A DNA stretch of 64,000 nt from Isoetes taiwanensis (GCA_021234155.1 JAJEKV010000291.1:1-64000), one strand, 5' to 3'. Numbered from the stretch's first letter, positions 22,887 to 34,613 are shown. Notes: generated from the letters alone by a model not told the origin. Made by a program: numbers and translations.

Positions 22887-23507
22887 CTTATGGTTTGTCG
22901 ATCGGAGCTAAGCGCCCGAGGAAGATCGCCTTGGCGATCCTGGCGAAGTTCTAGGGAAAACGGGGAAAAATGGGAGGGGTGCGGTTCTATTTATAGGGCC
23001 AAATTTAGGTCAACTTTTAAACTACCTTTTTGGGTTGTCTAAGGCATCTAAAACACGTAATTAAGCAAGGTCTCACACGTTGCGCCCAGCCCGATTTCTA
23101 GAATCTAGAAACCTGTCCTGGCGCGACGTGTGAGACATGGTGGGGCCCACTATTAAATTAACATGTAACATGCTAAATCTACTAATTCTTAGCTTAAAAT
23201 TAGAATTATCAAGTTTATTTACTGTAATTTACAACTTTTTGGTGTCAAAATTTGAATGTCTCACCGCGTTGCTTGGCTAGATTTCTAGAATGTAGAAATG
23301 CGTCCGGCGCTGACGTGTGAGACCATCCTACTTTTTGGATGTTGGCTCATTAATTTTTAATCTTTTTACATTTCTATTCATTTTAACTGTTACTAGCTTA
23401 GCGTAACTACAAAAATGAGAAAAAAATTTCCCATTTTTCGGGGTTTAAGGATCCTATCGAGTTAGTGCTACTGGAACATGGCCAGTGCTTTGCTCTTGGT
23501 CTCCAAG
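22887..23507 (-). promoter_or_regulatory. Element A internal promoter module before ORF0: two hairpins and TATA
   Basis: Hairpins at 23258-23324 and 23069-23138 are about 190 bp apart. The 23069 copy pairs GGTCTCACACGTTGCGCCCAG with CTGGCGCGACGTGTGAGAC almost fully and has an inner inverted TTTCTAGAATCTAGAAA. The TATA box (minus CTATAAATAG, plus 22987-22996) is 101 bp before the ORF0 ATG. It is a near duplicate in design of 20840-21405. Confidence 0.62.
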
Positions 23508-23509
23508 AA

Positions 23510-23525
23510 CATAGCTCGATACCTT
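23510..23525 (-). other. Element A primer-binding site
   Basis: On the minus strand the LTR end (CCACA) is followed by AAGGTATCGAGCTATG, a diverged form of the initiator-Met tRNA site seen in element B at 3852-3866. Its position next to the LTR fixes element A as a minus-strand element. Confidence 0.65.
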
Positions 23526-25172
23526 TGTGGCGTCCCCTACTACTGTATCACGGTGCACTCACCGTATACAAAGCGGGAGTTCATCCCCATACCAGCTCCA
23601 TGCTAATCTGGGGCCCTCCACATGACACCGCAACCGTGGACGGGTTCCGGTGGGAAGAGTGGAAGGGTCATTGCACCCCGTCTCCCTCAGGGCCTACCTA
23701 GCTGGGAAGCGTAAACATACATGTCGTAGCACATACATCAACATCATATGACCATCATGAAGGATGGTCCTCCACATATCTGCATAGACAACGATCAGCA
23801 CATCACATAGGGAATCCTACCCAAGGCTCGAGACTCAAAGGGGGATGGCCGGCTTGGGTCTCGAGTTCATTGCTTGAGCATTTAATTCATGGCAATGGAT
23901 TTGGCCGGCATATGAACATGGCTTAGGGTTGTCCACTCCATCCGCCCCCTCCCCGTGCATACTTTGCAGAGTGGTGCGAAAAGTGTCGGGACCCGATTAG
24001 CCAGCCACGGGATGCATAGCCAAAAGGGCTACTCCTCGGCTCATCTTCCCAGTCCCGATGGGGCAGGTAGGGATCACTCCCTCCAGAGATCTACATGCTG
24101 ACTCAAGGTGACTAGAGGGCCACTACCCGTATTCGACTGAACCCACTGGAAAGTGAACACCACTTCACGGGTGTCGAGCCCATGCCTTGCCCGCACGCAG
24201 TGGCAAGCCATTGGACCTAGTCACAATGGTTCCCGGTAGGCCTTACACACCAGAGGAACCGTTCAAGAGTCAGGACATAAACCTCCTTTCTCGGCCGGCC
24301 GGTCGGCCCCTTCACCCACATCCCGGTGTGGCTCTTGTGCACAGGCCGAATCTACGGTGTGCTAGAGAGGCTACTCTAGGAGCATCAACTACAAAGCTTT
24401 AGGTCTCTACCCCCCTTCCCAACCATATACTTCACAGAGAACTAAAGAACTAAATCTAATCTACAACATAGAGTTAGGTTCTTTAGTTAGAATCTGCTAT
24501 CTAGAGATCTAGAGGGCTGCTATGGGCAATCTAATAGGCTAACCCCTTGATTCAATGACTAAAATAGGGTTTAGACTATCTAATTGGCCAAATACCCGAT
24601 CCTTGAGGGCCTCCTCCTCGACTGAGCTCGACCATCCTGGCTGAGCCAGCTTTCGAATCAAGGGAAACTAAGGATGCAATTCTCCCGTGAGAAGGGGAGG
24701 CGGTTTTGGTGTTGAGGCAGCCAAAACAGTTCTAAAGCCCCTAAAATCGAAAATTGGGCAAGTTAGGGTTTCCCACCCTATATAGACAAGGGGTTGGTTA
24801 GGGTTTCCAATTATCCTCTTTTGGCATGTGGGATAATTGGAAATGGGCCCACTTGCCTTTAAGGGCTAGGTGGCCAAATGTGCACACATGGAAATGTGTG
24901 CCCACATTAATGTGTACATTGGAAAATGTGCACATTAATTGCACCTAAGGGTGTGGCCCACTTGGCATGAAGTGTCCACTTGGAATGTGTGCCCACATTA
25001 ATGTGTACATTGGAAAATGTGCACATTAATAGTTGCACCTATTTCTGGCGAGTTGCCCCCTAGGGCTACCCACCTGGCTACACGCTAGTGTGTACGTCGC
25101 GTGAGTGGCGGTGCGGCGTGGCGATGCGGTGCATAATGCGTCCCCGGGCGATACCGTCGGCCGAACGTCACA
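23526..25172 (-). repeat. Element A 5' LTR
   Basis: It is 1647 bp and reads on the minus strand from TGTGACGTTC (25172) to CCACA (23526). A TATA-like TCTATATAGG lies near 24778. Inside, a block of about 100 bp built on CCACATTAATGTGTACATTGG is present twice in tandem (24890-25030), whereas the B LTRs have it once in a shorter form. It borders element C gag at 25173 without any polypurine tract, as expected for a 5' LTR outer edge. Confidence 0.88.
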
Positions 25173-25698
25173 TCTACTTAACCCATGGGCTTTGGCATAG
25201 CCTTTCCACCAAATCCTGGCTGCTCCCTTAAGGTTGGTTGTTGCTACTCTGCCCTTGTCCTTATCCTTCATGCTATAAGCATTCCCATACTCCCTCATTT
25301 CATCCAACCATGCCTCGGCTTCCATTCCAGACCTGCTATCCCCTGAGAACTGCTCCAAGTTTCTGGCTTTCCACACATTGCTCAGTGCTGAGTCAATTTT
25401 CTTCTGATAGTCGGCTTCTGCCCTGCCCCTACCACGGTTGGGTGACCTCCTTCTTCGGCTTCTCTTCTTTGCCCTGACTGCTCTGCCGATCGGTGTTTCA
25501 GGTAGTTGGACATTCTGGTATGGTCCTATTGCTGCCGCTCCTGCCAGCAAGGCTCTTATTTCGTGGATGTCCGACCTTATCTGAGATATTTTTTCTTCTG
25601 AGGTTAGTGCCTCAAACTCTTGGTACAGGTTCCTTGGTCGGAATTGCCTTGCGGGTGTTTGTTCTTCCAGAGGTTGTCTATCTTGTTCCACATTCCTG
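25173..25698 (-). pseudogene. gag: Element C gag part b, cut by element A
   Basis: The minus-strand frame from 25691 is open through the capsid region: PRNLYQEFEALTSEEKISQI, a Lys/Arg cluster (VRAKKRSRRRRSPNRGRGRA), EAEAWLDEMREYGNAYSMKD, and IWWKGYAKAHGLS. At 25172 the sequence switches into the LTR of element A, so the last residues of the computed frame are LTR-derived. It is the cleanest copy of this capsid segment in the window, with no shift over about 170 codons. The rest of element C should lie left of the window, beyond A's 3' LTR. Confidence 0.78.
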
Positions 25699-25813
25699 CT
25701 GCATACACATTAGATTGCACTCTGATGATTAGTTCTTTGTTTGTTATTGCGTTTGTTTGTTTGATGATATAATTGTGGGGATAAAATATATCAAGAGAAC
25801 ATGCGTAATAATT
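25699..25813 (-). other. Element C conserved gag spacer, candidate intron
   Basis: Third copy of the spacer between gag parts. On the minus strand it shows TATATTTTATCCCCACAATT, a CTAAT and TGTATGCAG at its end, directly before gag part b. It is shorter than in A and B. Confidence 0.42.
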
Positions 25814-25939
25814 CTATTCTCGGAATCTTCTTATATAATCTGGGTTGTCCAAGAATTTCTTGAGTTGAGCTGTGCCGACCGTTCGCCCTAAGTTCCTCAA
25901 GATGTTGGTGGTCGTGCCTCCTTGGAGTGCGGTCATCAA
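25814..25939 (-). pseudogene. gag: Element C gag part a, C-terminal piece
   Basis: The minus-strand frame reads TALQGGTTTNILRNLGRTVG, then LKKFLDNPDYIRRFRE and a stop at 25814, matching the gag-a tail of elements A and B. At 25940 it stops at the terminal inverted repeat of element D. The coding sequence resumes at 47935 on the other side of D, joined through a shared CAA. Confidence 0.82.
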
Positions 25940-25971
25940 AACCATCATTCAATTAAATTGGGATTATGTCT
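25940..25971 (+). repeat. Element D left terminal inverted repeat
   Basis: It begins AACCATCATTC and ends GGGATTATGTCT. Its exact reverse complement is at 47902-47933. Preceding CAA at 25937-25939 is the left copy of the target duplication. Confidence 0.9.
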
Positions 25972-26159
25972 TGATTTTGGGACAAATTTCATATTGCAAT
26001 TTTTTAATAACTTGATAAAAGTCACTATACAGTAACATACAATCATACACCTTAATATAAATTCACACCTTAACTTCAAATTACAACATCATATAGTACA
26101 CAACTTTTATTAACTGTGATTGATACATAGTAATGTAGAAAACATATTTACATACTTTT

Positions 26160-29100
26160 TCATTTTTCCACCAGCATCCCCAAGGATATGAGAACCTTAT
26201 TCCTTACATCCTGAGGTATTGTAACTCTCGCTATTTTACTTGGAATAGTTTTTGGAGTCCACGAGTACAATACGGTTTCAATGTCTAGCCAAAGATCAGG
26301 ATCACTAGGATTTCTCCTCCACCTCTTTGTCCAACAATCTGAATATCTTTCTTTATCGGTGACATTAGTCAACTGGTGCACTGGACACCACCATTCCACA
26401 CGCACCTTATTGAAGTTAACATCACCTTCTTCTTTGCAAATATCTGAGATAGTGTATCCGAACCACACCGGATAAGTCTGTAAATCTGCTGGTTTTACTA
26501 CCACAAATTGATGGCACTCCACGTCAGTTGCTGGTTCATAAACATCTAGGCCTAGATATTTTGGCCTATCTTTCTTAGGACCAACATAGTGTTTGTCAGA
26601 TTGAGGAGGAGCATGGGCCTTAACAATGCTACTAATAGTGCCATCATCTTCCTCAGCACCTGCTAATGTCCTCCACCTGCTTTTAGGGAGCCACCCTTCA
26701 GTCAATTCTTCTGAGGATGCGTCTACCTCATCCAACAAGTTAATCACCTTCTTCCAGTAATCTATCAATGCACGATTAGTGTCATCAGAATTAGTTTGCC
26801 AATGCTTGATGTAGTCATTGATGCCATCCTGGGTCAATCCCACTTGCTTCACTTCTGTAGTAGGTTTTAGAGCTTTTGGTTGACTTGGAGGTATCATAGG
26901 CTTGCCATTCGCATCTCTATGCGATTTTACCCCTCCTCTCCACTTCTCCTCTGAAGGTCTCATCTTCCATTGCATGATTGGAATCCCATCTCTCACCCAA
27001 AAAAGTGAATTGAAGAGGTCTAGAATGGCCTTCCATGTCTTCAGTATAACCTTCCACAAAACTCTTCCAATCAGGCACCTCTTCTATGAGAGATCCTATA
27101 GGAGATGGAGTAGTGCATCCATGGAATATTTCTAGTAGCCTAGGAAAGTTGGTCACTGTCTGCTGTCTCAAAACATGACTATATTTTCCAAATAATGCAT
27201 CCACATCCTCATGAGTATGTCCGGGCATTAGAAACCCCAAATTAATCCTTTCAAAAATGCCCACAGCTGTTAAGTAGGATAAGAAAGAAAACATCCACCT
27301 GTTCTTATTTTGGCCAGCACAGTTATCAAGTTGCAAGAGCAACCTTCTAGGCAGTTCCCGAGGTTTAGCACGAGATGTTGAAGCTCCAACATGTTCATTA
27401 GGTCCATGCCTCCTAAACCTTGCCTTGCTAAACTTTTCAATATTATTCGGGTTTCCATCCAACAATAACAATGCACTATGTAGTGGCTGGCTAGCTGTAG
27501 GGTCCTGGAGGTGACCATTGTAACCATTCTCATAGTTTCTTAAACACATCATGATACTCCCAATATGAAAATCTGGACCATCACTCCACAAACTCCAAAC
27601 TGTAATGCCCATAGTAGGTTTGAGACTGGCCATGCAAGATTGCCCCCGTCATTGAAATCTGCAAAGGGTATGATCTTCCACATGACTTTGGTATGTACTT
27701 GAATTGTGGAAGACAAGTCTTTTGCTGGTCCATCTTGTCATGTATAATACATAGATAGTTATTAGGTTCCATTGCAGACAAGGTCCTCCACATCCAATAA
27801 GTTGATCTACATGATAGTTGATCAGTCATATGGTCCTTCATGTGTTCCCTTATCTTAGCCCTTAGACTTGGTTGCACAGTCTTATCAAGAGTCTCCTTCA
27901 GCTTAGCATACAAATTGCACTTTGCAAAGTTGTTTGAAGTTGCTATGGTCACATGCTTGAAATGCTTATTCCATAGCCTACTAAAAGCTGGCTGGGATAT
28001 AGAGGCTACTCCAAGTTCTCGGAAGCAATGCATTTATTTCCTCTAGTATGCTCTTTACGGGTACAATGGGATGGCAATCTCTTCTCAACAACAACTCTAC
28101 CCTGTTCATCCTTCTTACTCTTATGTGGCATGTTTTTGCATTGAACTCCACATACGTTTCAAATATTTCCTTTGCGGCTATAGTCCTAGAGGTTGGTCTT
28201 TTCTTTGGCGGTGTTCCCATGCAATGCAATTCTAGTTCCATTTTCATGTCTCTTTTGCCGGTTATTGCCAGGAAGAGGTTGGAATTCCATGTATAGCCAT
28301 CCATGCTTTTCGAACATATCCACTTTCCGTTCAATGGAAATCTTTTTTTCTTCGATCTTTCATCCTGAATTGCATAGCCAAATATGGTGTACATGAAATT
28401 TCTCCTACTATCACACTTATGTTCTTGATATGTAGCTCTTGCTCCCACCAACTCCTCTATTGTGAACATTCTAACACAAGAAGCCCAACAACATTCACCT
28501 CCTCTAACCTTCATCATAGCTTCAAGAGAACAATCATAATCTGACTTGCACCTTTTGGTGGGATAATGTTTGAAAGATGGAAGTGGCCTCTTGCTACATT
28601 GTGTAAATCTTATTGACAATGGTTCTGCATCCATAGAAAACATATAGTTTTTATCCAATTGGATACTGTGCCTAGGCCATGCCACAATCATTGCAACATC
28701 TAGTTGCTTCACACAAGCAAGGCATTCCTCTTTACCTGACCCCTTTTCCTTCCAATTGTCATATAATTTTGAGATTGCCACACCTAACCTATCCTCCCCT
28801 AATCTTTGATCATTGACTGCATTGATAGGATCTGCAAGAATAATAATCCCTTCTCCTACTACCTCTCTGTTGCATTCATGCAGGATGTTGACCTTCTTGT
28901 TTTTCCAATCGACTCGATTATAAAGTACAATTTCTTTTCCTTTTGCATCATCCTTTTCTTTGACATTATTCTTCCCTTGGGCATCATCCTTGGGTGTCTT
29001 TTTCTTTCTTGGGCATCATCTGCATCATTTGGGGATTTTTTCTTTCCTTGAGGACCATCATTAGGGGTACTTTCTTTAGCTTGTTGCATGCCATTGACCT
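26160..29100 (-). pseudogene. Element D transposase-like gene (DUF7869-like core), frameshifted
   Basis: Four minus-strand frames (27981-28781, 27581-28033, 26917-27633, 26160-27059) overlap end to end and read as one protein of about 850 residues with three single-base shifts. A Lys-rich N-terminus (29089-28859) follows a splice-acceptor-like TTTTAG. Core motifs in order are CIIHDKMDQQKTCLPQF, LLLQLDNCAGQNKNRWMFSF and FLMPGHTHEDVDALFGKY. The D / DNCxGQNKN / GHTxxDVD set is the signature I know from a plant, fungal and animal family annotated as DUF7869, thought to be an RNase H-fold transposase. The C-terminal 150 residues (YPVWFGYTISDICKEEGD, then VRVEWWCPVH) look like a beta-rich reader-type domain. 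It lies 220 bp from the left inverted repeat, as expected for the element's own transposase. Confidence 0.7.
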
Positions 29101-30572
29101 AAAACATACCGAAATATAAAATAAGTTAGTACATTCAAAAAACATCTGCAAGACGTGTTTTCAAGAAAAACATACTTTTGAAACTGTACAAAGACCTCTA
29201 AAGAACCTTACCAAGAACATTAAATCTAACACTTTTAACCTTCAAACATAATGTTTTTTTTTTTTAACATTAGGGTAACATGCTTTTTTAAAATATAACC
29301 ATATGGGTAATATGGTTTTTCAAAATATTTAAGAGTATGGGTTTTTAACAACTTTAGAGTAAGAATGGTTTTTAATAACATTAGAGTAAGAATTGTTTTT
29401 TTTTTTAACATTAGGGTTAGAATGGTTTTTTCTTTAAAACATTAGGGTAAGATGCTAATTTAAAAACCATATGGGTAATATGGTTTTTCAACGGTATGGG
29501 TATGGTTTTTCAAACATATGGGTAATATGTTTTTTTAAAAACCATATGAAAATATGGGTTTATAGGTATTAATGGTTCGCGGAAGTTATTAATTTTCGAA
29601 CAAAAATCGAGGCAGTTCGAATGCCTCTTCAACTTTTCCTCTTCCATTTTTGCATGCTTCTTCGCAAATGCTTTCTCGCCTTCTCGCTTTCTCGCCTTCT
29701 CGCTTCTAAACTCGGCTTCTTCTAATCTAAAGTCGGCTTCTTCTAATCTAAGCGCGCCTTCTCGCCTTCTTCTAATCTAAACCTTAAAGCTTAACCCTGC
29801 ATTCTTCACTCCGGCGCCTTCGCCTTTTCATCCAGTTCTTCCAGTGTTTCCAGTAATTTTCCAGTGTTCTCGCCGTTCTTTCAGTGTTTCCAGTAATTTT
29901 CCAGTGTTCTCGCCGTTCTTCCAGTGTTTCCAGTAATTTTCCAGTGTTTGGCAGTGCAAGCCCTTCTTCCGATTCTCTGTTTAGCATGTAAGTAAAGATT
30001 TTTGTCTTTGAGTTGTTTTTCTATGTGGATGCAAATATAACAATTTTGACTATGATACAGCCTCTTGCGGGATCTTGCTTACGATTCTAGGGCTTTCCAG
30101 TGGAAAGAAAGCTTTGATAAACGAGACACAAGGTAGGCATTATAAGATTTCTTAAAAATGAAAATGGTGCATTATGTTTATTGGGCAATGAGCTAGGTGC
30201 TTAGTTACTCGGCTTCTCGGCTTTAAAGTCGGCTAATCGGCTTCTCTGATTCAAAGAAGGCTTCAAACTCGGCTATTTGTCGGCTTCTTGGCTTCAAACT
30301 CGGCTTCTCGGCTTCAAACAGGTTAGAATGAATGGGTTTATGATTCTGAATGAATGGGTTAGAATGAATGTGTTTTAGGGATTCTGAGTGTTTTAGGATT
30401 TTGAGTGTTTTAGAACAGGCTATGCTTTAGATTAGAATAGGTTAACATTAAGAAGAGGCTATGTTCTAGAAATATGAAACAGAACAGATAAATGAACTAG
30501 GAATAGCATTATGAACAGATTTTATTTCATATTGCTATTCCTATTTCATTTATCTGTCAGATTCCGTGCCTA
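29101..30572. repeat. Low-complexity stretch with short tandem repeats in element D
   Basis: No gene is supported. 29250-29560 is made of variants of AACATTAGGGTAAGAATGG and ACCATATGGGTAATATGG with T runs. 29660-29780 repeats CTCGCCTTCTCGCTTCT. 29816-29955 has three copies of a 45-bp unit with TTCCAGTGTTTCCAGTAATT. 30200-30325 repeats CTCGGCTTCTCGGCTTCAAA. It could include the 5' leader of the transposase gene. Confidence 0.6.
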
Positions 30573-30693
30573 ATGTTATTGCCATTTTTCTCTGTCCTTA
30601 CCCTAATGTTTTCAAAAATCAAATGGTCTGTTCTAGATGCAAGCAAAATAGTCTGTTCAGACTATGCAAGAACAGAAAAGAACATTAGGAAAG
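30573..30693. repeat. Third copy of a short foldback repeat
   Basis: The segment CCCTAATGTTTTC..AAATGGTCTGTTCTAG..AGAACATTAGG folds on itself (AGTCTGTTC/GAACAGACT) and is related to the two tandem copies at 40040-40545. It looks like a small non-autonomous foldback element. It ends where the large palindrome begins. Confidence 0.5.
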
Positions 30694-31550
30694 GAATGCA
30701 ATGGTTCTATGGCAACATAGAACCATCATTCTTGGAGAAGACGGGCCTTTTTTGGAACGTCTATTTTTTCCATCAGATCTTTTTTACATGCTATATATCT
30801 CATCAGTTCTAGGTTTTCATCATCGGCCTTCCTCTTGAGCGTTCCATCTTTTTGTGTTTTGTCTTCCTACTTTCCCACCCTCCCATGCCCTTTTGCGATA
30901 TACTTGGAATGTGGTCTTTTTTCTTCACCTCGTTTGTTTATGTTTTCTTCATTGTAATTTATGGGCGGATGTTCTTCCCTACTTTAGTTGCATTTGATAT
31001 CTTTCGTCTAGGCAGATGTTCTTCCCCGCTCCGTTTTCTGAGTTGAGTTGTTTGGACGGATGTTCTTCCCCGCACTAGTTCGCAGATGTCATTCCTGGCT
31101 AGGCGGATGTTCTTCCTCGTCCCTTCGCTTATGCTCATTTTATATGGGTGGCTTGCTCAATTCTTGCTTCATATTGAACTGAAAATATTTTCTCGTATGC
31201 TTGTTTATGGACTTTGACATGATTAATGGTTGCTTAACGTGTTTCAGTTTCAGGTTCTTTGTTCTTGTAGATCTATTCAAGTCGCATTTGAATTCGATCG
31301 GCCATGGTTTCATGACTATGGACATCTGCAAGCCGCATTCGAGGTGGAGTCGTAGCTTCATAATTATGGATGAATTTTCAATGGCTTCACACTCTGTCAA
31401 GCTTCCATGGCCATTTGGAGTTTGCAATTGTTACGTGAAGACTGCAGATGCATGGGGATTATTGTCAATGATGGTTGGATGATGCGCTTGTGTGACTCTT
31501 AGTCGGTTATTTATCTCCATGGTTTTCCTCAAAAACCCGAAAGGGCGGGG
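30694..31550 (+). repeat. Large palindrome, left arm (857 bp)
   Basis: It is almost identical to the reverse complement of 31701-32559. Outer end: GAATGCAATGGTTCTATGGC. Inner end: CCGAAAGGGCGGGG. It contains five spaced copies of GGCGGATGTTCTTCCCC-like sequence (30963-31110). The inner end resembles the 3' tail hairpin of the LINE at 53880-53940. Both arms give the same 95-residue frame, but this arises from the symmetry and matches no family I know. Confidence 0.85.
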
Positions 31551-31700
31551 TTTTTATTCCAGTTGATAAATCTCTGACTTTAAGATTCATTGTGGATTAT
31601 CTCATTTCTTATTGAAACCCTCGGTAATTGTCTACTTCCGGGGTTTATTTTGGCTTTCTATCTTTCTAGCCAATCGTTTTTACTACTATGCTATTGTACA
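31551..31700. other. Loop of the large palindrome (150 bp)
   Basis: Unpaired AT-rich sequence between the arms. I see no gene or motif. Confidence 0.7.
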
Positions 31701-32559
31701 CCCCGCCCTTTCGGGTTTTCGAGGAAAACCATGGAGATAAATAATCGACTAAGAGTCAAACAAGTGCATCATCCAACTATCATTGACAACAATCCCCGTG
31801 CATGTGCATCTGCAGTCTTCACGTAACAATTGCAAACTCCAAATGGCCATGGAAGCTTGACAGAGTGTGAAGCCATTGAAAATTCATCCATAATTATGAA
31901 GCTACGACTCCACCTCGAATGCGGCTTGCAGATGTCCATAGTCATGAAACCATGGCCGATCGAATTCAAATGCGACTTGAATAGATCTACAAGAACAAAG
32001 AACCTGAAACTGAAACACGTTAAGCAACCATTAATCATGTCAAAGTCCATAAACACGCATACAAGAAAATATTTTCAGTTCAATATGAAGCAAGAACTGA
32101 GCAAGCCACCCATATAAAATGAGCATAAGCGAAGGGACGAGGAAGAACATCCGCCTAGCCAGGAATGACATCTGCGAACTAGAGCAGGGAAGAACATCCG
32201 TCCACGCAACTCAAATCAGAAAAAGGAGCGGGGAAGAACATCTGCCTAGACGAAAGATATCAAATGCAACTAAAGCAGGGAAGAACATCCGCCCACAAAT
32301 AAAGAAAACATAAACAAATGAGGTGAGGAAAAAAGACCACACATTCCAAGTATATTGCAAAAGGGCATGGGAGGGTGGGAAAGTAGGAAGACAAAACAGA
32401 AAAAGATGGAACGCTCAAGAGGAAGGCCGATGATGAAAACCTAGAACTGATGAGATATATAGCATGTAAAAAAGATCTGATGGAAAAAATAGACGTTCCA
32501 AAAAAGGCCCGTCTTCTCCAAGAATGATGGTTCTATGTTGCCATAGAACCATTGCATTC
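31701..32559 (-). repeat. Large palindrome, right arm (859 bp)
   Basis: Reverse complement of 30694-31550 with few differences, for example GCATGGGGATT versus GCACGGGGATT near the inner region. The close match implies a recent origin or continued gene conversion between arms. Confidence 0.85.
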
Positions 32560-34613
32560 TTGGGAAGACTCTTCTAGCAAAAACAACAACAACATATGGC
32601 CGAAAGAAGAGGAACACTCCACTCATAAACCCTAGGTGCAATGGTAGATGGCAAGAAAATTTAGCGAGAAAGAAAAGATGAGATGCAAGACAAGACAATA
32701 GGAGAAAAAGAAGACAACAAACATCAAGAAATAAAAAAGGGAAAGAGAATGAAAATTAAATCCTTTTGAGACAACAAGCTACATCAAATTGAAAAAGAGG
32801 GAAAGAAGCTCAAAGCATAAGATGCAAAGAAGTTAAAGCAAGACCCATGAACTTTGAGCACTATGCAGCCCCAAGCAACGTTGTAGCCAAAGGAAAAATA
32901 TATAGAAAAGATAGGGTTAATCAAGTGTATCGGGTAGTGGCCAAGTTCATTTGAAATATGCGATTATGCTGAGAAGCATTAGATGATTTTTCTTTACGTT
33001 TTAAAAGTTCTCCTCCAAGAGTTTCTCCAGCAGTGTCCATGACTTGAAAGAGAAAGCTTAAACAGCAATGGTAAGAACCACACTATATAAAAAGGGGTCT
33101 AGCAAATAAAAGAGTCTAGGATGAATTGAAAATCACTTAACGAATAAAAAGACTAATACGACCGGTGATGCTGCTGAGAAGAAGGAAAGCGATGGGGTTT
33201 TTGGGATCTAGATGACATGAATTTGGCATATCAAAGGAGGAAGATGGTTACAAGGAAGAGAACATATGGAATAACCTTGAGCCTAAGATGCTTTGCCATG
33301 GGATAACACACATGGAAATTTATAAAGGCACAAAAGTTCCGATACAGTATGGAAATTTATAAAGGCACAAAAGTTTTCGATACAGTATGGTTCATCGTTT
33401 TCCAAAACTCAAAGAAAAATCCACGGTAGTTTAAAGGTCAAACCCAACAAATAAAGAACAAGAGGCAAGGGGAAAAACATGGAAAAAATAATGGAATAAA
33501 TAATGCGCACTTAGGGAAAATAGAATTTAAGGAAATAATGCACACTCAGAGAAAATAGAATATAAGGAAAATAACGTCCACGTCTTGGAAATACAAGAAC
33601 AATTACGAACAAATATAATTTACAAAGCACGACGGTGAGAGGTAAATATAAATTGAGGAAAAACAAAATGACTACTACTAGGGAGATGTTACAAAAGGGG
33701 ATATTATCCTAGGCACGAAAATGCGCATGAGATAATGGAACATAGCATGGTAACTGCCTAGGACACTTAGAGAAAGAAAAATGTTAATCCAACAAAGTAT
33801 AAAAAGAGCTTTCCATAGAACCTTGTCAACCAAAACAAAAAAGGCAATCCGTCTAGGATATTTATCCTAAGCAAACAAAGAAGGAAAAAGCATCATCGAA
33901 ACATAATTTTACAAAAGAAAGGTTAGAAAAACGTTAAAAGGTCGGAAGTCTATTAGGCAGAACTTTGAGCAAATCTTATAAGCTACATAAGTTGAGTTGG
34001 AAACTATAGATTGCTTGTAAATCGTTTTCAAAGAAAGAAAAGGGCAAAAAGGAACTATCGAATAATATAGTCACCAAGGAAAAAATAGGAAGATGGCAAG
34101 GAAAACCCAAAAAATTGGGTAAGAGAAGTGAGACATATGAGCAAAGATGGTCAAAGAGAGATCCACCATTGATAACGGCGTAAATTGAAAAATGGAAAGC
34201 CAAGATCACCAATAACTAGAAAATAGAGTTAAAAAAAAATAGATAGAAAGAAAGTAAGACATCTAAGCCGCATCCTGATGAACTCTTACTTCTCTACATC
34301 TGTTGTTATTAGAGACAACTTAAAAAATGAATGAGATTCCAAATGTAAGTAATGTTATAATAGACACAAAACGGGGCTATAAGTTATAAGTAGTTAAAAT
34401 AGTTATCAATAAGTAATGTTATAATAGGCAAAAAGGGGCGTTATCTCGGACTGGATATTTCACCCAAAAAGGGCTGGGCCGAACAATAGAAGAGCCGGAT
34501 CTCCCGCTCTTAGGCTAATAGCAGAGGATAGGCCGAATAGCAGAATGGCACGCTCTTAGGCTAATAGCAAAGGATAGGCCGAATAGCAGAATGGCATGAA
34601 GAGCAGGATTTCC
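32560..34613 (-). repeat. Second inverted repeat, left arm (about 2.05 kb)
   Basis: It matches the reverse complement of 37981-40033. Landmarks are GGTGCAATGGTAGATGGCA near 32635, ATACAGTATGG near 33340 and 33385, and the GCTCTTAGGCTAATAGCA repeats near 34510-34565. Arm identity is lower than in the inner palindrome, with indels. The frame at 33976-34212 (minus) matches 38333-38569 (plus) only because of the symmetry. Confidence 0.8.

Noticed and set aside
21135-23324. Idea that the Ty3 hairpins and the palindromes of element D are the same sequence family
   Set aside because: Both contain CCTGGCGCG, but the flanks (CACACGT and GAGACC in Ty3, AAATC and GATTT in D) and lengths differ. The shared core is short and GC-rich, so common origin is not supported.
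29240-29560. Possible telomere-like or CRISPR-like array
   Set aside because: ACATTAGGG words recall telomere repeats but spacing and sequence vary and there are no regular repeat-spacer units.
31201-31482. Frame found twice (also 31769-32056), suggesting conservation
   Set aside because: The two copies are the two arms of one palindrome, so the agreement is not independent evidence of coding.
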